This document shows positions 44,143 through 53,238 of a stretch of 64,000 nucleotides of DNA, in pieces. This DNA is from Streptomyces sp. MMG1121. Its GTDB lineage: Bacteria > Actinomycetota > Actinomycetes > Streptomycetales > Streptomycetaceae. The notes beneath the pieces were generated by a model, which was given only the letters and a program-made list of their open reading frames with translations, had not been told where the DNA came from and did not search any database. A program made the position numbers and the translations under genes. Where the stretch lies: contig NZ_LGDV01000130.1 of NCBI RefSeq assembly GCF_001280015.1, forward strand, positions 62,001-126,000, written 5' to 3'. Each line of letters begins with the position of its first letter. Within the stretch, counting starts at the first letter, position 1.

Positions 44143-44326
44143 AACGTCTGACCATCGTGCTGGCAGCGATCGTATCGCCCGGGGATGAACGTAGAACAAT
44201 CCCCGTGCGTACTTCCCGCTCCCTCTGCGGACCGCGCCTCGTACTTCGGGCCGCGACCAGCAGCGTACCTGGCCGGACCGGCAAGGTGACAGGGCGAAGT
44301 GACCCAAAGCGCATGACATAACGCGG

Positions 44327-44521
44327 TCACAGGGCGTCCACGGCCTTGGCCGTGCTCACGGCCGCCCGCTCCAGATCCTCGGCCGCCCTGTTGATACGGC
44401 GCGCGGAGTCGGTGACCTGCTGTCCGAGGCGCCGCGCCTCCAGGAAGACCCGGACGGCCAGCACCCCCAGGACAGCGAGACCCAGAAAACCCAGCGCTAC
44501 CGCGAACATCGGCCAGAACAT
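44327..44521 (-). CDS. Small single-pass membrane protein
   Basis: 64 residues: one N-terminal membrane helix (about 4-27) followed by an amphipathic helix of heptad character (LEARRLGQQVTDSARRINRA). It resembles the DUF948-like coiled-coil membrane proteins but is too short for firm assignment. It lies in the same direction between the zinc-ribbon gene and tatA, with 42 and 240 bp gaps. Good coding bias and a conserved location argue it is real. Function unknown. Confidence 0.72.
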   Translation of the reverse strand: MFWPMFAVALGFLGLAVLGVLAVRVFLEARRLGQQVTDSARRINRAAEDLERAAVSTAKAVDAL

Positions 44522-44563
44522 GACCTCGAGACTAGTGCGTCCGCGCCCGTGCCCCGCTACCGC

Positions 44564-44857
44564 CTACACCGTGGAGTGCAGCCTCAGGGTTCTGACCCCG
44601 CCGCCGGTGAGCAGCTCGACGATGCGCTCCCCGGCGGGCTTGCGCACGGCGGTGCCGCAGTCGGGGCAGGTGAAGGAGTAGAACGTCGTACGGCTGCTGG
44701 CGCCGATGGCGAGACGCAGCGCGCCGGCGGCGAGTTCGAAGCGGCCGCGGCAGTCCGGGCAGCCCGCCTTGAACATCACGGGAGCCACTCTCTTCATCCC
44801 GGCGAAGGCGGCCGCCACCGTCATCTCACCCGCACCGGACACCGGAGACTCGCTCAC
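44564..44857 (-). CDS. Small zinc-ribbon protein
   Basis: 97 residues. Two CxxC pairs (CPDC near residue 34 and CPDC near 63) form a likely zinc ribbon, spaced by a beta-strand-rich region FYSFTCPDCGTAVRKP. Function unknown; the layout resembles FmdB-like or transcription-associated small Zn proteins. GTG 44857 has AAGGAG upstream, which decides this start over longer readings. It follows pafC by 125 bp. Confidence 0.75.
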   Translation of the reverse strand: MSESPVSGAGEMTVAAAFAGMKRVAPVMFKAGCPDCRGRFELAAGALRLAIGASSRTTFYSFTCPDCGTAVRKPAGERIVELLTGGGVRTLRLHSTV

Positions 44858-44982
44858 AGCCCTCGCTCCTTTTCCTGGTCGTTCTCCGTCAGGGCTCACG
44901 GCGCTCCGAGGGTTACGCCGCGTCGCGCCCACGCGGTGGAGCCGCACGCCGGGCACGGCCCCGCGCCCCTGGGAGCGCTGCC

Positions 44983-45975
44983 TCATGCCGATGCAGGCAT
45001 GTCGTACGCCGCCAGCGCCTCCCGGGCCGCGCGGCGGGCACTGTCGGCCAGCTCGGGCGGGGAGACGATCCGGCCGTCGCCGCCGAGCCGCAGCGCCAGC
45101 CGGCGCAGGGAGGCCGGTTCGGGGGTGCGCAGAGTGATACGCAGCCCGCCGTCGGGAAGCTCATCGGCGCTGTCGTGCGGGTAGTACTCGGCGACCCAGC
45201 GGCCGCCGGGGCCGACCTCGATCACGACCTCCGGGTCCTCGGCGGCCGGCTGCACCAAGGCCTCGGAGAGGTCCCGCAGCTCTATCTCGGGCGGCGCGGA
45301 CGGCTCGTCCAGGATTCTGATCTCGGCGACCCGGTCGAGCCGGAAGGTGCGCCGGGCCTCGGAGCGGCGGCACCAGGCCTCGACATAGGTGTGTCCGACG
45401 CTGACCAGGCGGATGGGGTCGATCTCGCGCTCGGTGACCTCGTCGCGGGCCGGCGAGTAGTAGCGGATCCACAGCCGGCGGCGCTCGGAGATCGCCCGGT
45501 CGACGTCGGCGAAGACACCGCCCTCGGACTCGAAGGTCACCGACAGTCGTGCGCTGGCACCGGCCGCCTCACCGGCCGCGGTCTCCACCTTGGCGGTGGC
45601 ACGCAGCAGGGCCTGGCGGTCGCCCTCGCGCAGACCGGGCAGGGTGGCGACCGCTCGGGCGGCCACCAGCAGGGCCGTGGCCTCGTCGGCGGCGAGCCGG
45701 AGCGGCTCGGCGGCCTCCTCGCCGAGCGCGGCCGGGTTGTGCCACCAGATGCGCTCGCCGTCGGTGTCGATGTCCAGCAGATCGCCGCCGCGGAAGCTGG
45801 TGCCGCACATGGGGAGCAGATCGAGGTCGGAGACCAGCTCGTCCTCGGTGATGCCGAAGGCGCGGGCGACGTCCGCGATCCGCGCGCCGGGGCGCTCCCT
45901 GAGATAGGTCACCAGGGAGAGCATGCGCCGGGTCTGGTCGATGGCGTTCACGGGCCTGACCGGTTTGCCTGCCAC
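44983..45975 (-). CDS. pafC: WYL-domain transcriptional regulator PafC
   Basis: 330 residues: N-terminal winged helix (about 15-75, RMLSLVTYLRERPGARIADVARAFGITEDEL), a WYL domain with RRLWIRYYSPARDE and TYVEAWCRRSEARRTFRLDRV, and the WCX C-terminal domain. In mycobacteria PafB and PafC together activate the RecA/LexA-independent DNA damage response, sensing nucleic acid through WYL. GTG 45975 is 14 bp after pafB, so they are co-transcribed. Confidence 0.9.
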   Translation of the reverse strand: MAGKPVRPVNAIDQTRRMLSLVTYLRERPGARIADVARAFGITEDELVSDLDLLPMCGTSFRGGDLLDIDTDGERIWWHNPAALGEEAAEPLRLAADEATALLVAARAVATLPGLREGDRQALLRATAKVETAAGEAAGASARLSVTFESEGGVFADVDRAISERRRLWIRYYSPARDEVTEREIDPIRLVSVGHTYVEAWCRRSEARRTFRLDRVAEIRILDEPSAPPEIELRDLSEALVQPAAEDPEVVIEVGPGGRWVAEYYPHDSADELPDGGLRITLRTPEPASLRRLALRLGGDGRIVSPPELADSARRAAREALAAYDMPASA

Positions 45976-45989
45976 AGTCCTGCTCCCCC

Positions 45990-46967
45990 TCAGCCCTTGG
46001 CCACGGCACGCAGCCGGTCCACCACGTCCGCGCGCAGCTCGGCCGGCTCCAGGACCACCACGTCCGGCCCGAACTCGACCAGCCAGGCGTCCAGGCCGTG
46101 CCCGTACGGAATCTCCAACTCGTCCCAGCCGTCGCCGAGTTCCCGGACCTCGGTGGCCTTCGCCCGAAGGGGGTAACCGGAGCCGGAGCGCAGCCGGATC
46201 AGCGCCGAGCGGTCGGCGATCTCGCCCGCCCAGCTCGCGACGGTCTCGCGCACGGTGACGACGTCGGGCACGGGTGCGGTGAAGCCCGTACCGCGCGAGC
46301 GGACGCGGCCGGTGATCCGGGACAGCCGGAAGACGCGCTCGGCACCCCGGTCGCGGTCGAAACCGGCCAGGTACCAGTGCCCGCGCCAGCACTCCAGGGC
46401 CCACGGCTCGACGTGCCGGGGCTCGGGGCGGGCGGCGGTGGCCTTGCGGTACTCGAAGACGACCGGGCGCCGGTCGCGGCAGGCCAGCATCAGCGGCTCG
46501 AAAGCGGCCTCGTGCACCGGGATACGCGGTTCCAGCGCGCTGTGCGCCTCATAGGGGTCGACGTCCTCGGGCAGTCCCGCGGCGCGCAGCTTCTGCAGGG
46601 CGCCGCTGGCGGCGCCGGCGAGGCGGGCCTGCTGCCAGACCTTGGCGGCCAGTCCGAGCGCCGCGGCCTCCTCGGCGTCCAGGGTGATGGGCGGCAGGCG
46701 GTTGCTGTCGCGGCGGGCGAGATAGCCGACCTCGCCGTCGAGGTTCTCGACGGTCTCGATGACCAGGCCCAGCTCGCGCAGGTCGTCCTTGTCCCGCTCG
46801 AACATCCGGTTGAAGGAGTCGTCGCTGCCCGCCGCGCCGTTCTCCGGCCTGGCGGCCTCGACGTACGCCTCGATCGAATCACGCAGCTCGCGCTTGCTCA
46901 GCGGCCGCCGGGTCCCGAGGAGACACAGCGCGAGGTTCATCAACCGCTCGGCCTTGGCAATGGCCAT
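45990..46967 (-). CDS. pafB: WYL-domain transcriptional regulator PafB
   Basis: 325 residues with the same HTH-WYL-WCX layout as PafC. N-terminal MNLALCLLGTRRPLSKRELRD, then RPVVFEYRKATAARPEPRHVEPWAL (WYL core) and the C-terminal LEIPYGHGLDAWLVEFG. It is expected to form a functional heterodimer with PafC. Upstream lies a terminator after the FKBP gene, so pafBC have their own promoter rather than joining pafA as in mycobacteria. Confidence 0.92.
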   Translation of the reverse strand: MAIAKAERLMNLALCLLGTRRPLSKRELRDSIEAYVEAARPENGAAGSDDSFNRMFERDKDDLRELGLVIETVENLDGEVGYLARRDSNRLPPITLDAEEAAALGLAAKVWQQARLAGAASGALQKLRAAGLPEDVDPYEAHSALEPRIPVHEAAFEPLMLACRDRRPVVFEYRKATAARPEPRHVEPWALECWRGHWYLAGFDRDRGAERVFRLSRITGRVRSRGTGFTAPVPDVVTVRETVASWAGEIADRSALIRLRSGSGYPLRAKATEVRELGDGWDELEIPYGHGLDAWLVEFGPDVVVLEPAELRADVVDRLRAVAKG

Positions 46968-47041
46968 CGACGCCCTACGCCTCCCTTGTCGTGCTTACGA
47001 CCGCTGACCGTACCGCTCTCCCGCACCACCGCAAAAGCCGA

Positions 47042-47069
47042 GGGCCCATGCCCGGACAGGCATGGGCCC
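47042..47069 (-). terminator. Terminator of the FKBP genes
   Basis: Perfect 11-bp arms GGGCCCATGCC (47042-47052) and GGCATGGGCCC (47059-47069), 6-nt loop, 31 bp after the stop. Confidence 0.85.
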
Positions 47070-47099
47070 CAGATGATCGGGTCCGGTCGGATCCGGCGA

Positions 47100-47471
47100 T
47101 CAGACGGCGAGCAGGTCGACCACGAAGATCAGGGTCGAGCCCGCCGGGATGAGGGGGCTCGGGCTCTGGTCGCCGTAGGCGAGGTGGGCGGGGATGGTCA
47201 GCTGGCGACGGCCACCGACCTTCATGCCCTGGACGCCCTGGTCCCAGCCCTTGATGACCCGGCCGCCGCCCAGCGGGAAACGGAACGGGGAGTTACGGTT
47301 CCAGCTGGCGTCGAACTCCTCACCCGTCTCGAAGGTGACGCCCACGTAGTGCACGGTGACGGTCTGGCCGGCCTGCGCGACCTCGCCGTCGCCCTCCCAG
47401 ATGTCCTTGATCTCAAGGTCCTTCGGGGGCTCGCCGCCCGGGAAGTCGATCTCGGGCTTCTCGATGCTCAC
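47100..47471 (-). CDS. FKBP-type peptidyl-prolyl cis-trans isomerase (cytoplasmic)
   Basis: 123 residues, one FKBP domain: VTVHYVGVTFETGEEFDASW, FPLGGGRVIKGWDQGVQGMKVGGRRQLTIP and LIFVVDLL. Active-site Tyr, Phe and Trp positions are conserved, so it should isomerise X-Pro bonds and bind FK506. No signal peptide. 83 bp downstream of the FKBP lipoprotein gene on the same strand, probably co-transcribed. Confidence 0.96.
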   Translation of the reverse strand: MSIEKPEIDFPGGEPPKDLEIKDIWEGDGEVAQAGQTVTVHYVGVTFETGEEFDASWNRNSPFRFPLGGGRVIKGWDQGVQGMKVGGRRQLTIPAHLAYGDQSPSPLIPAGSTLIFVVDLLAV

Positions 47472-47554
47472 GTCAAAAGCTCCTGCTTGTGTACGACACG
47501 AATCACGGACAGTCTTTCATCCCCGCAGCTCGCCTGCCCGCCGCGGGCGCGGCA

Positions 47555-48559
47555 CTACATCGCCGCGAGGATGTCCACCGTGAACACGAGGGTGGACCCC
47601 TTCTTGATGACACCGCCGCTCGGCGGGGTGTCGCCGTAGCCCAGCTCCGGCGGGACGACGATCAACACCCGGCTGCCGACCTTCTTGCCGGTCAGGCCCT
47701 GCGCCAGGCCCTTGACCGCCTGCTGCATCTGCTGCAGGGCGAACTGGCTGAGCCGGCCCGAACCGTAGGTCCGCTGGAAGGTCTTGCCGCTGTCCCACAC
47801 CAGGCCCTGGAACTGGCACAGGACCGTCTGGTCGGCCTTCAGCTCGTCGCCGTCGCCCTCCAGGACATAGGTCGACACGAGCTTCTTCGGCGGGTCCGTC
47901 TTCGGGACGGTGACCTTGGGGACGTCGCCGTCGGTGTTGGTGGCCACCTTCGGCAGGGCCGCGTCGGTCTGCGGGACCTCCTTGCCCTTCGCGGAGCTCT
48001 TGGAGTTGAAGGACTCGATCAGGTCGATGACGAACACCAGTGTGTCGGTGCCCTTGATGCCCGCCTGCGGGTTGCCCGTCTTGCCGTAGCCCCAGGTGGG
48101 CGGGACCGCGATCTCGACGCGGCTGCCGGTCTTCCGGCCCGCGAGCGCGTACCGCCAGCCGTCGATGATGCTGCCCTGGGCGAGCTGCATCACCAGGGGG
48201 CGCTTGCGGTCGTAGGAGTTGTCGAAGACCTTGCCGGTGTCCCAGATCTGGCCCAGGTAGTTCGCCTGGATGAAGTCGTTCTCGGCGATCGTGCGGCCGC
48301 TGCCCGCGATCACCGTCTTGACCGCCAGATTCTTCGACGGCTCTCCCGTGCCCTTGGCGACGGTCGGCTTCTCACCGAACTTCGCGCCCGCCGTGATCGC
48401 CGGAAGCGGGCCCTCCACGATCTTGGGCGCGGGCGCGGTGGACACCGAGGGCGACGGCGAGGCACTGGCCTTGCTGGAGTCGGACTTGCCGTCACCGCAC
48501 GCGGAGAGGGTGACCAGTCCTGCGGGTACGGCGGCGAGGAGGAGTGAGCGTCGGCGCAC
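47555..48559 (-). CDS. FKBP-type prolyl isomerase lipoprotein with two FKBP domains
   Basis: 334 residues. The N-terminal signal ends in LSAC, a lipobox placing Cys21 as the lipidated residue. A Ser/Pro linker leads to two FKBP-like domains (about 75-180 and 215-334). The second is nearer the consensus (GLTGKKVGSRVLIVVPPELGYG), the first has a modified core. It should act as an extracytoplasmic folding factor. GTG 48559. The pair of FKBP genes separates pafA from pafBC. Confidence 0.92.
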   Translation of the reverse strand: MRRRSLLLAAVPAGLVTLSACGDGKSDSSKASASPSPSVSTAPAPKIVEGPLPAITAGAKFGEKPTVAKGTGEPSKNLAVKTVIAGSGRTIAENDFIQANYLGQIWDTGKVFDNSYDRKRPLVMQLAQGSIIDGWRYALAGRKTGSRVEIAVPPTWGYGKTGNPQAGIKGTDTLVFVIDLIESFNSKSSAKGKEVPQTDAALPKVATNTDGDVPKVTVPKTDPPKKLVSTYVLEGDGDELKADQTVLCQFQGLVWDSGKTFQRTYGSGRLSQFALQQMQQAVKGLAQGLTGKKVGSRVLIVVPPELGYGDTPPSGGVIKKGSTLVFTVDILAAM

Positions 48560-48621
48560 GGAAGGGCCTCGTAATCGGTCGATCTTGTGGTTGGCGTGCG
48601 CGCAACTCTACGACGCGAGAA

Positions 48622-48683
48622 GGGCGCCGTACGGGAAACGTACGACGCCCGTGTGGCGTTCCGGCATTTCGGGCCGGAAACGC
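48622..48683 (-). terminator. Tandem hairpin terminator of pafA
   Basis: First hairpin 48656-48683 (GCGTTCCGGC with GCCGGAAACGC, one bulge), second 48622-48650 (GGGCGCCGTACG with CGTACGACGCCC, one mismatch, GGAAA loop). Both follow the pafA stop within 80 bp. Confidence 0.75.
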
Positions 48684-48702
48684 TTGACTCGGCTGTTTCG
48701 CG

Positions 48703-50064
48703 CTACATTCCGGCGATCAGCTTCTCGACCCGGTCGTCCACCGAGCGGAACGGGTCCTTGCACAACACGGTGCGCTGTGCCTGGTCGTTGAGCTTGAGGT
48801 GGACCCAGTCGACCGTGAAGTCCCGGCGCTGTTCCTGGGCCCGCCGGATGAAGTCGCCGCGCAGCCGCGCCCGAGTGGTCTGCGGGGGAACCGACTTGCC
48901 CTCGAAGATCTTCAAGTCGTTGCAGATCCGTGTGGCTTGTCCCTTGCGCTCCAGCAGGTAGTACAGGCCGCGACGGCGGTGGATGTCGTGATAGGCGAGG
49001 TCTATCTGGGCGACCCGCGGGTGCGACATGGTCATGTTGTGCTTGGCCCGGTACCGCTCGATGAGCTTGTACTTCATGACCCAGTCGATCTCGGTGGCGA
49101 TCCGGTCGAGTTCCTCGGTCTCGATCGCGTCGAGGGTGCGGCCCCACAGCTCCAGGACCTGGGCGACGGTGCCGGTGCGGATGCCGCGGCGGTCGCAGAA
49201 GTCCACGGCCTTGTCGAAGTACTCGCGCTGCACCTCCAGCGCGGAGGCCTCGCGGCCGCTGGCCAGGCGCACCTTGCGCCGGCCGGTGATGTCGTGGCTG
49301 ACCTCGCGGATCGCCCGGATCGGGTTCTCCAGGGTCAGGTCGCGCATCACGGTGCCCGCCTCGATCATGCGCAGCACCAGGTCGGTCGCGCCGACCTTGA
49401 GCAGCATGGTCGTCTCGGACATGTTCGAGTCGCCGACGATGACGTGCAGCCGGCGGTAGCGCTCCGCGTCCGCGTGCGGTTCGTCACGGGTGTTGATGAT
49501 GGGCCTCGAACGGGTCGTCGCCGAGGAGACGCCCTCCCAGATGTGCTCGGCGCGCTGGCTGACGCAGTACACGGCGCCGCGCGGCGTCTGGAGCACCTTG
49601 CCGGCGCCGCACAGCAGCTGCCGGGTGACCAGGAAGGGGATGAGGATGTCCGCGAGCCGGGAGAACTCCCCGTGCCGCGCCACCAGATAGTTCTCGTGGC
49701 AGCCGTAGGAGTTGCCCGCCGAGTCGGTGTTGTTCTTGAAGAGGTAGACGTCGCCTGCGATTCCCTCCTCGTGCAGGCGTCGTTCCGCGTCCACCAGGAG
49801 TCCTTCGAGAATGCGCTCTCCGGCCTTGTCGTGGGTGACCAGTTCGATCACGTTGTCACATTCGGGTGTCGCGTATTCCGGATGTGAGCCCACGTCGAGA
49901 TAGAGCCGGGCGCCGTTTCGCAGAAAGACATTGCTGCTGCGGCCCCATGACACGACACGGCGGAAGAGGTACCGCGCCACCTCGTCAGGAGACAGGCGGC
50001 GCTGTCCCCTGAACGTGCACGTGACGCCGTACTCGTTCTCCAGCCCGAAAATGCGGCGGTCCAT
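48703..50064 (-). CDS. pafA: Pup ligase PafA
   Basis: 453 residues. Member of the Pup ligase/deamidase family with a glutamine-synthetase-like fold. It uses ATP to join the C-terminal glutamate of Pup to substrate lysines. The conserved opening [14 protein letters not shown] contains the metal-binding and catalytic acid region. [33 protein letters not shown] and [13 protein letters not shown] are family signatures. ATG 50064, only 9 bp after the MFS gene, so the two are likely co-transcribed. Confidence 0.97.
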   Translation of the reverse strand: MDRRIFGLENEYGVTCTFRGQRRLSPDEVARYLFRRVVSWGRSSNVFLRNGARLYLDVGSHPEYATPECDNVIELVTHDKAGERILEGLLVDAERRLHEEGIAGDVYLFKNNTDSAGNSYGCHENYLVARHGEFSRLADILIPFLVTRQLLCGAGKVLQTPRGAVYCVSQRAEHIWEGVSSATTRSRPIINTRDEPHADAERYRRLHVIVGDSNMSETTMLLKVGATDLVLRMIEAGTVMRDLTLENPIRAIREVSHDITGRRKVRLASGREASALEVQREYFDKAVDFCDRRGIRTGTVAQVLELWGRTLDAIETEELDRIATEIDWVMKYKLIERYRAKHNMTMSHPRVAQIDLAYHDIHRRRGLYYLLERKGQATRICNDLKIFEGKSVPPQTTRARLRGDFIRRAQEQRRDFTVDWVHLKLNDQAQRTVLCKDPFRSVDDRVEKLIAGM

Positions 50065-50073
50065 GACTGAACA

Positions 50074-51333
50074 TTACGCCTGATCCCCTGAGCTGAAACG
50101 GGGTTCGACAGCACGATTTGGATCATTTTCCGATGAAGCCGCAACGACCCCGCCCCGCGCGGGAGCTGCGAGGACCCGCCCGGTGGCGAGCAGGACCAGC
50201 AGCGACACGGCCCCCGCGGCGCCGGGAACCACGAAGCCCCACACCGTGCCGCCGGCCTGGACGACGGGACCCGCGAGGCCCGTTCCGACCGAGGCGCCCA
50301 CGGTGAACGTCGTCACGAGCCAGGAGAACGCCTCGGTGACGGTCCCGCTCGGCGCGTGCCGGTCCACGACGATGAACGCGCAGGCGAGACAGGGCGCGAG
50401 GAACACCCCGGCGACCACGGTGAGCAGCACCATGGGCACCGCGCCCGGAACCAGCATCAGCGGCAGGTAACACACCGCCAGAAGCGCCACGAGGTAGCGC
50501 AGTCGCCGCTCGGGCGCACCGGTCCACTGGCGGGCGCCGTACAGGGTGCCCCCGGCGAGCGCGCCGAGGCCGAGCCCGGCCATCATCCAGCCGTAGACGG
50601 TGTCACCGCCGTGTCCGTCGGCGTACGACACCGACGCGACCGTGATGGAGCCCAGCGCGATGCCGACGAACAAGAAGGCGCCGAGCAGGGCGAGCAGACC
50701 GGGTGAGCGCAGGGCGCCGAGCCAGTGGGCCTCGCGCGGGGCCGAGCGCCACGCGCGCGAGGGCGGCGAGACGACCACGGAGAGCGCGCCGAGGACACCC
50801 AGGAGGTTCAGCACGAGCAGGGCGGCGCGCTCGTCCCACAGCGACGCGCACAGGGTCACCAGCAGCGGCCCGACGGTGAACATGACCTCCTGCGCGATGG
50901 CGTCCATGGCGTACGCCGTGTGCACCTGCTCCTCGCGGCGCAGCACCGACGGCCACAGGGCGCGCAGGCCGCCCTCCAGGGGCGGGGTGAACAGGCCGGC
51001 CGCGGCGACGGACACATAGGCGAGCGGCAGCGGATCGGTGCCGGAGAAGGCGAAGACGGTCATGGAGAGGGCGGCGAGGACCGCCGCGGGCAGCTGGACG
51101 CGCGGCTGGCCGTGCAGGTCCACGAGCCGGCCCAGCACCGGCTGGCCGATGGCGTTGGCGACGCCGTAGACGGCCGCGAGCGCGCCGGCGAGGCTGTAGG
51201 TGCCGCCCTCGGCGCGGACGAACAGCACCAGGGCGATCGCCGCGGTCGCATTGGGCAGCCGCCCCACCAGGGTGCCGGTGAGCAGCCGCAGCGCGTGCCG
51301 CGCCCGGAGTATTTCCAGGTATCCCGTGGCCAT
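50074..51333 (-). CDS. Major facilitator superfamily transporter
   Basis: 419 residues with 12 predicted membrane helices. The helix 2-3 loop GQPVLGRLVDLHGQPR is the MFS motif A equivalent. Substrate unknown; a drug or metabolite exporter is likely. The ATG at 51333 has TTGGAGGA upstream. It is directly upstream of pafA with 9 bp between, and divergent from a LacI regulator. Its recurrent place in the proteasome locus is unexplained. Confidence 0.9.
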   Translation of the reverse strand: MATGYLEILRARHALRLLTGTLVGRLPNATAAIALVLFVRAEGGTYSLAGALAAVYGVANAIGQPVLGRLVDLHGQPRVQLPAAVLAALSMTVFAFSGTDPLPLAYVSVAAAGLFTPPLEGGLRALWPSVLRREEQVHTAYAMDAIAQEVMFTVGPLLVTLCASLWDERAALLVLNLLGVLGALSVVVSPPSRAWRSAPREAHWLGALRSPGLLALLGAFLFVGIALGSITVASVSYADGHGGDTVYGWMMAGLGLGALAGGTLYGARQWTGAPERRLRYLVALLAVCYLPLMLVPGAVPMVLLTVVAGVFLAPCLACAFIVVDRHAPSGTVTEAFSWLVTTFTVGASVGTGLAGPVVQAGGTVWGFVVPGAAGAVSLLVLLATGRVLAAPARGGVVAASSENDPNRAVEPRFSSGDQA

Positions 51334-51382
51334 GTGCCGTCCTCCAAAGGCTCGCCCGGGACGCCTCGACGGCCCGACGTGT

Positions 51383-51409
51383 TACGTATAACCCCTCGCT
51401 CCATACGTA
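51383..51409. promoter_or_regulatory. Paired TACGTA boxes between MFS and LacI genes
   Basis: Two TACGTA palindromes (51383-51388 and 51404-51409) are exactly 21 bp apart, two helical turns. The first extends to GTTA-CGTA-TAAC. They are candidate operators for the LacI protein in the divergent promoter region. Confidence 0.45.
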
Positions 51410-51453
51410 CCATGTGCGCTGTTCACACGTCCAGACGAAGGAGCACACTCACG

Positions 51454-52470
51454 GTGGCCCCCAGCAGCACGCGCCCGACCAGCCGTGACGTCGCCCAGGC
51501 CGCCGGCGTCTCCCAGGCCGCCGTCTCCCTCGTGCTGGGCGACAAGTGGCGCGGACGCGTCTCCGCGGCCACCGCCGAGCGGGTCCGCGCGGCCGCACGG
51601 GACCTCGGCTACCGCCCCAACCTCGCCGCCCGCAACCTCCGCCTCGGCCGCACCCGCACGGTCCTGCTCGTCGTCCCCGCCCTGACGACGGAGTTCTTCG
51701 CGGGCGTCTACACGGGCGCCGCGCGCGTGGCGGCCGCCAACGGCTTCGGCGTCGTCCTGTACCCCTCCCCCGAGGGCATCGGCCCGGCCCGCGACCCCTT
51801 CGCCTCCGCGCAGGCCGCCCTGGACGGCGTGATCGCCTCCTCCATGGCCGCCGACGCCCTCACCGCGATCCGCGGCGACCAGCTGCCCCTGGTCATGCTG
51901 GACAGCGACCCGGACGGCAGCCTGGGCGCGGCCACCGTCAACCTGGACATCGCCGACGGCGTCCGCCAGGTCACCGACCATCTGCTGGGCCTCGGCCACC
52001 GCCGCGTGCTCCACCTCGCGGCGGACGTGCCCTCCTGGACCTTCGAGCTGCGCATACGGGAGCTGGCCGCACGCATGGCGGCCGTGCCCGGCACCGAGGT
52101 CCGCACCGCCCGCGCCCCCATCTCCATCGAGGGCGCCCTGGCCGCGACGGAGGCCGCCCTCGGCGCGCCGGGCCCCCGCCCCACCGCCGTGGTGTGCGAC
52201 GACGACAAACTCGCCGCCGGTGCCTACAAGGCCGCGCGCCGCCTCGGCCTGCGCATCCCGGACGACATCTCGGTCACCGGCCTCGACGACCTCGCCCTGG
52301 CGACCGCTCTGGACCCCGAGCTGACGACGGTACGACTGGACGCCGAGCTCTTCGGCGAACGCGGCATGCGGGCCCTGCTGGCCGTCCTGGAGGGCGGTGT
52401 ACCCGAGGGCGGGGACATCCCGGTGGAACTCGTCGTCCGAGGCTCCACGGGGCCGCCACGGGGCCGCTAG
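51454..52470 (+). CDS. LacI-family transcriptional regulator
   Basis: 338 residues: N-terminal HTH (about 8-55, TSRDVAQAAGVSQAAVSLVL), hinge helix LAARNLRLGRT, then a two-lobed periplasmic-binding-like sensor domain with the family's VVCDDDKLAAGAYKAARRLGLRIPDDISVTGLDD pattern. GTG 51454 has GAAGGAG upstream. It probably represses the divergent MFS gene in response to a sugar or other small ligand. Its stop codon lies within the first unit of the downstream repeat array. Confidence 0.92.
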   Translation: MAPSSTRPTSRDVAQAAGVSQAAVSLVLGDKWRGRVSAATAERVRAAARDLGYRPNLAARNLRLGRTRTVLLVVPALTTEFFAGVYTGAARVAAANGFGVVLYPSPEGIGPARDPFASAQAALDGVIASSMAADALTAIRGDQLPLVMLDSDPDGSLGAATVNLDIADGVRQVTDHLLGLGHRRVLHLAADVPSWTFELRIRELAARMAAVPGTEVRTARAPISIEGALAATEAALGAPGPRPTAVVCDDDKLAAGAYKAARRLGLRIPDDISVTGLDDLALATALDPELTTVRLDAELFGERGMRALLAVLEGGVPEGGDIPVELVVRGSTGPPRGR

Positions 52471-52964
52471 GCGCGGGCAACGGATCGCTGGCTCGGCCAA
52501 CGGTTCGCTGAGCGTTGCCGCTGGTTTGCTGGGTGCTGACACGGGATCGCCGGGCGCGCGGGCCGCGGGCTCAGTGGCTCGGCCACCGCTTCCCTGGCTC
52601 GGCCGCCGGTTCCCTCAGTGCTGCCACAGGATCACTGGGCGCACGGGCCACTGGCTCACCGGTTCCCCTGGCTCGGCCGCCGGCTCACTGGCCGCGGCCA
52701 CCAGTTCCCTGGCTCGGCCTGCGGTTCGCTGAGCGCAGCCATGGGTTCGCCGGGCGCTGACACGGGATCGCCAGGCAAGACCACCGGCCCACTTGGCGCG
52801 GGCACCGACGGGCTGACCGCGGCCACCGCTCCCCTGGCCGCGGACGCCGGTTCGCTGGTGCGGCACCGGCTCACCGGGCACGGCCCACGGTCCCCTGCCT
52901 CGACCGCCGGTTCGCTGGAGGCGGCTACCGGTAGCCGGGCGCAGCCACCGGTAGCCGGGCGGAC
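52455..52964. repeat. Degenerate tandem repeat array, about 24 units of 20-24 bp
   Basis: Units of mostly 20 or 21 bp follow the consensus GCCACCGGTTCGCTGGGCG plus two or three bases. Aligned by eye there are 23 units from 52476 to 52964 plus a diverged unit (52455-52475) that includes the LacI stop codon. Unit lengths vary (20, 21, 24, once 29), so no reading frame persists. Where 21-bp units run together, the plus strand reads Ala-Thr-Gly-Ser-Leu-Gly-Ala-like heptads. The five 20-bp units ending CTGGCTCG break the frame. No spacers or insertion sequence ends are visible. I regard it as non-coding or a decayed repeat gene. Confidence 0.8.
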
Positions 52965-53182
52965 GGCTCGGCATCGGAGCCGCGGCGGAGTCGGGCGCTG
53001 TGCTGCGGCGGTCAGACCGTCAGGGCCTCCGGAGCCTGCTGGCGGCAGTCGGCGGCCGGGCGTCGGCTGCCTCGGCCGCGGTGGGGCGACGAGTCGCAGG
53101 AGCGCGTGGCCGTGCAGGGCGCCCGCGGGGGTCGTGACCGGGCGAGCCGCGCTCCCGGTCAGCCGCTCGGCCGGAAGAGCCC
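52965..53182. other. Intergenic remainder between repeat array and prcA terminator
   Basis: About 218 bp, GC-rich, without a gene, clear promoter or further repeat units. Confidence 0.5.
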
Positions 53183-53216
53183 GTGTGCCCCAGCCGGAAC
53201 AGCGGCCGGGGCACAC
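53183..53216 (-). terminator. Terminator of the proteasome genes
   Basis: Perfect 9-bp arms GTGTGCCCC (53183-53191) and GGGGCACAC (53208-53216), 23 bp after the prcA stop. Confidence 0.8.
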
Positions 53217-53238
53217 ATGAGCGGGAGGGGGCGGCGGG

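Noticed and set aside
52476..52964. CRISPR array
   Set aside because: Units are contiguous and degenerate with no unique spacers, and no cas gene is in the window.
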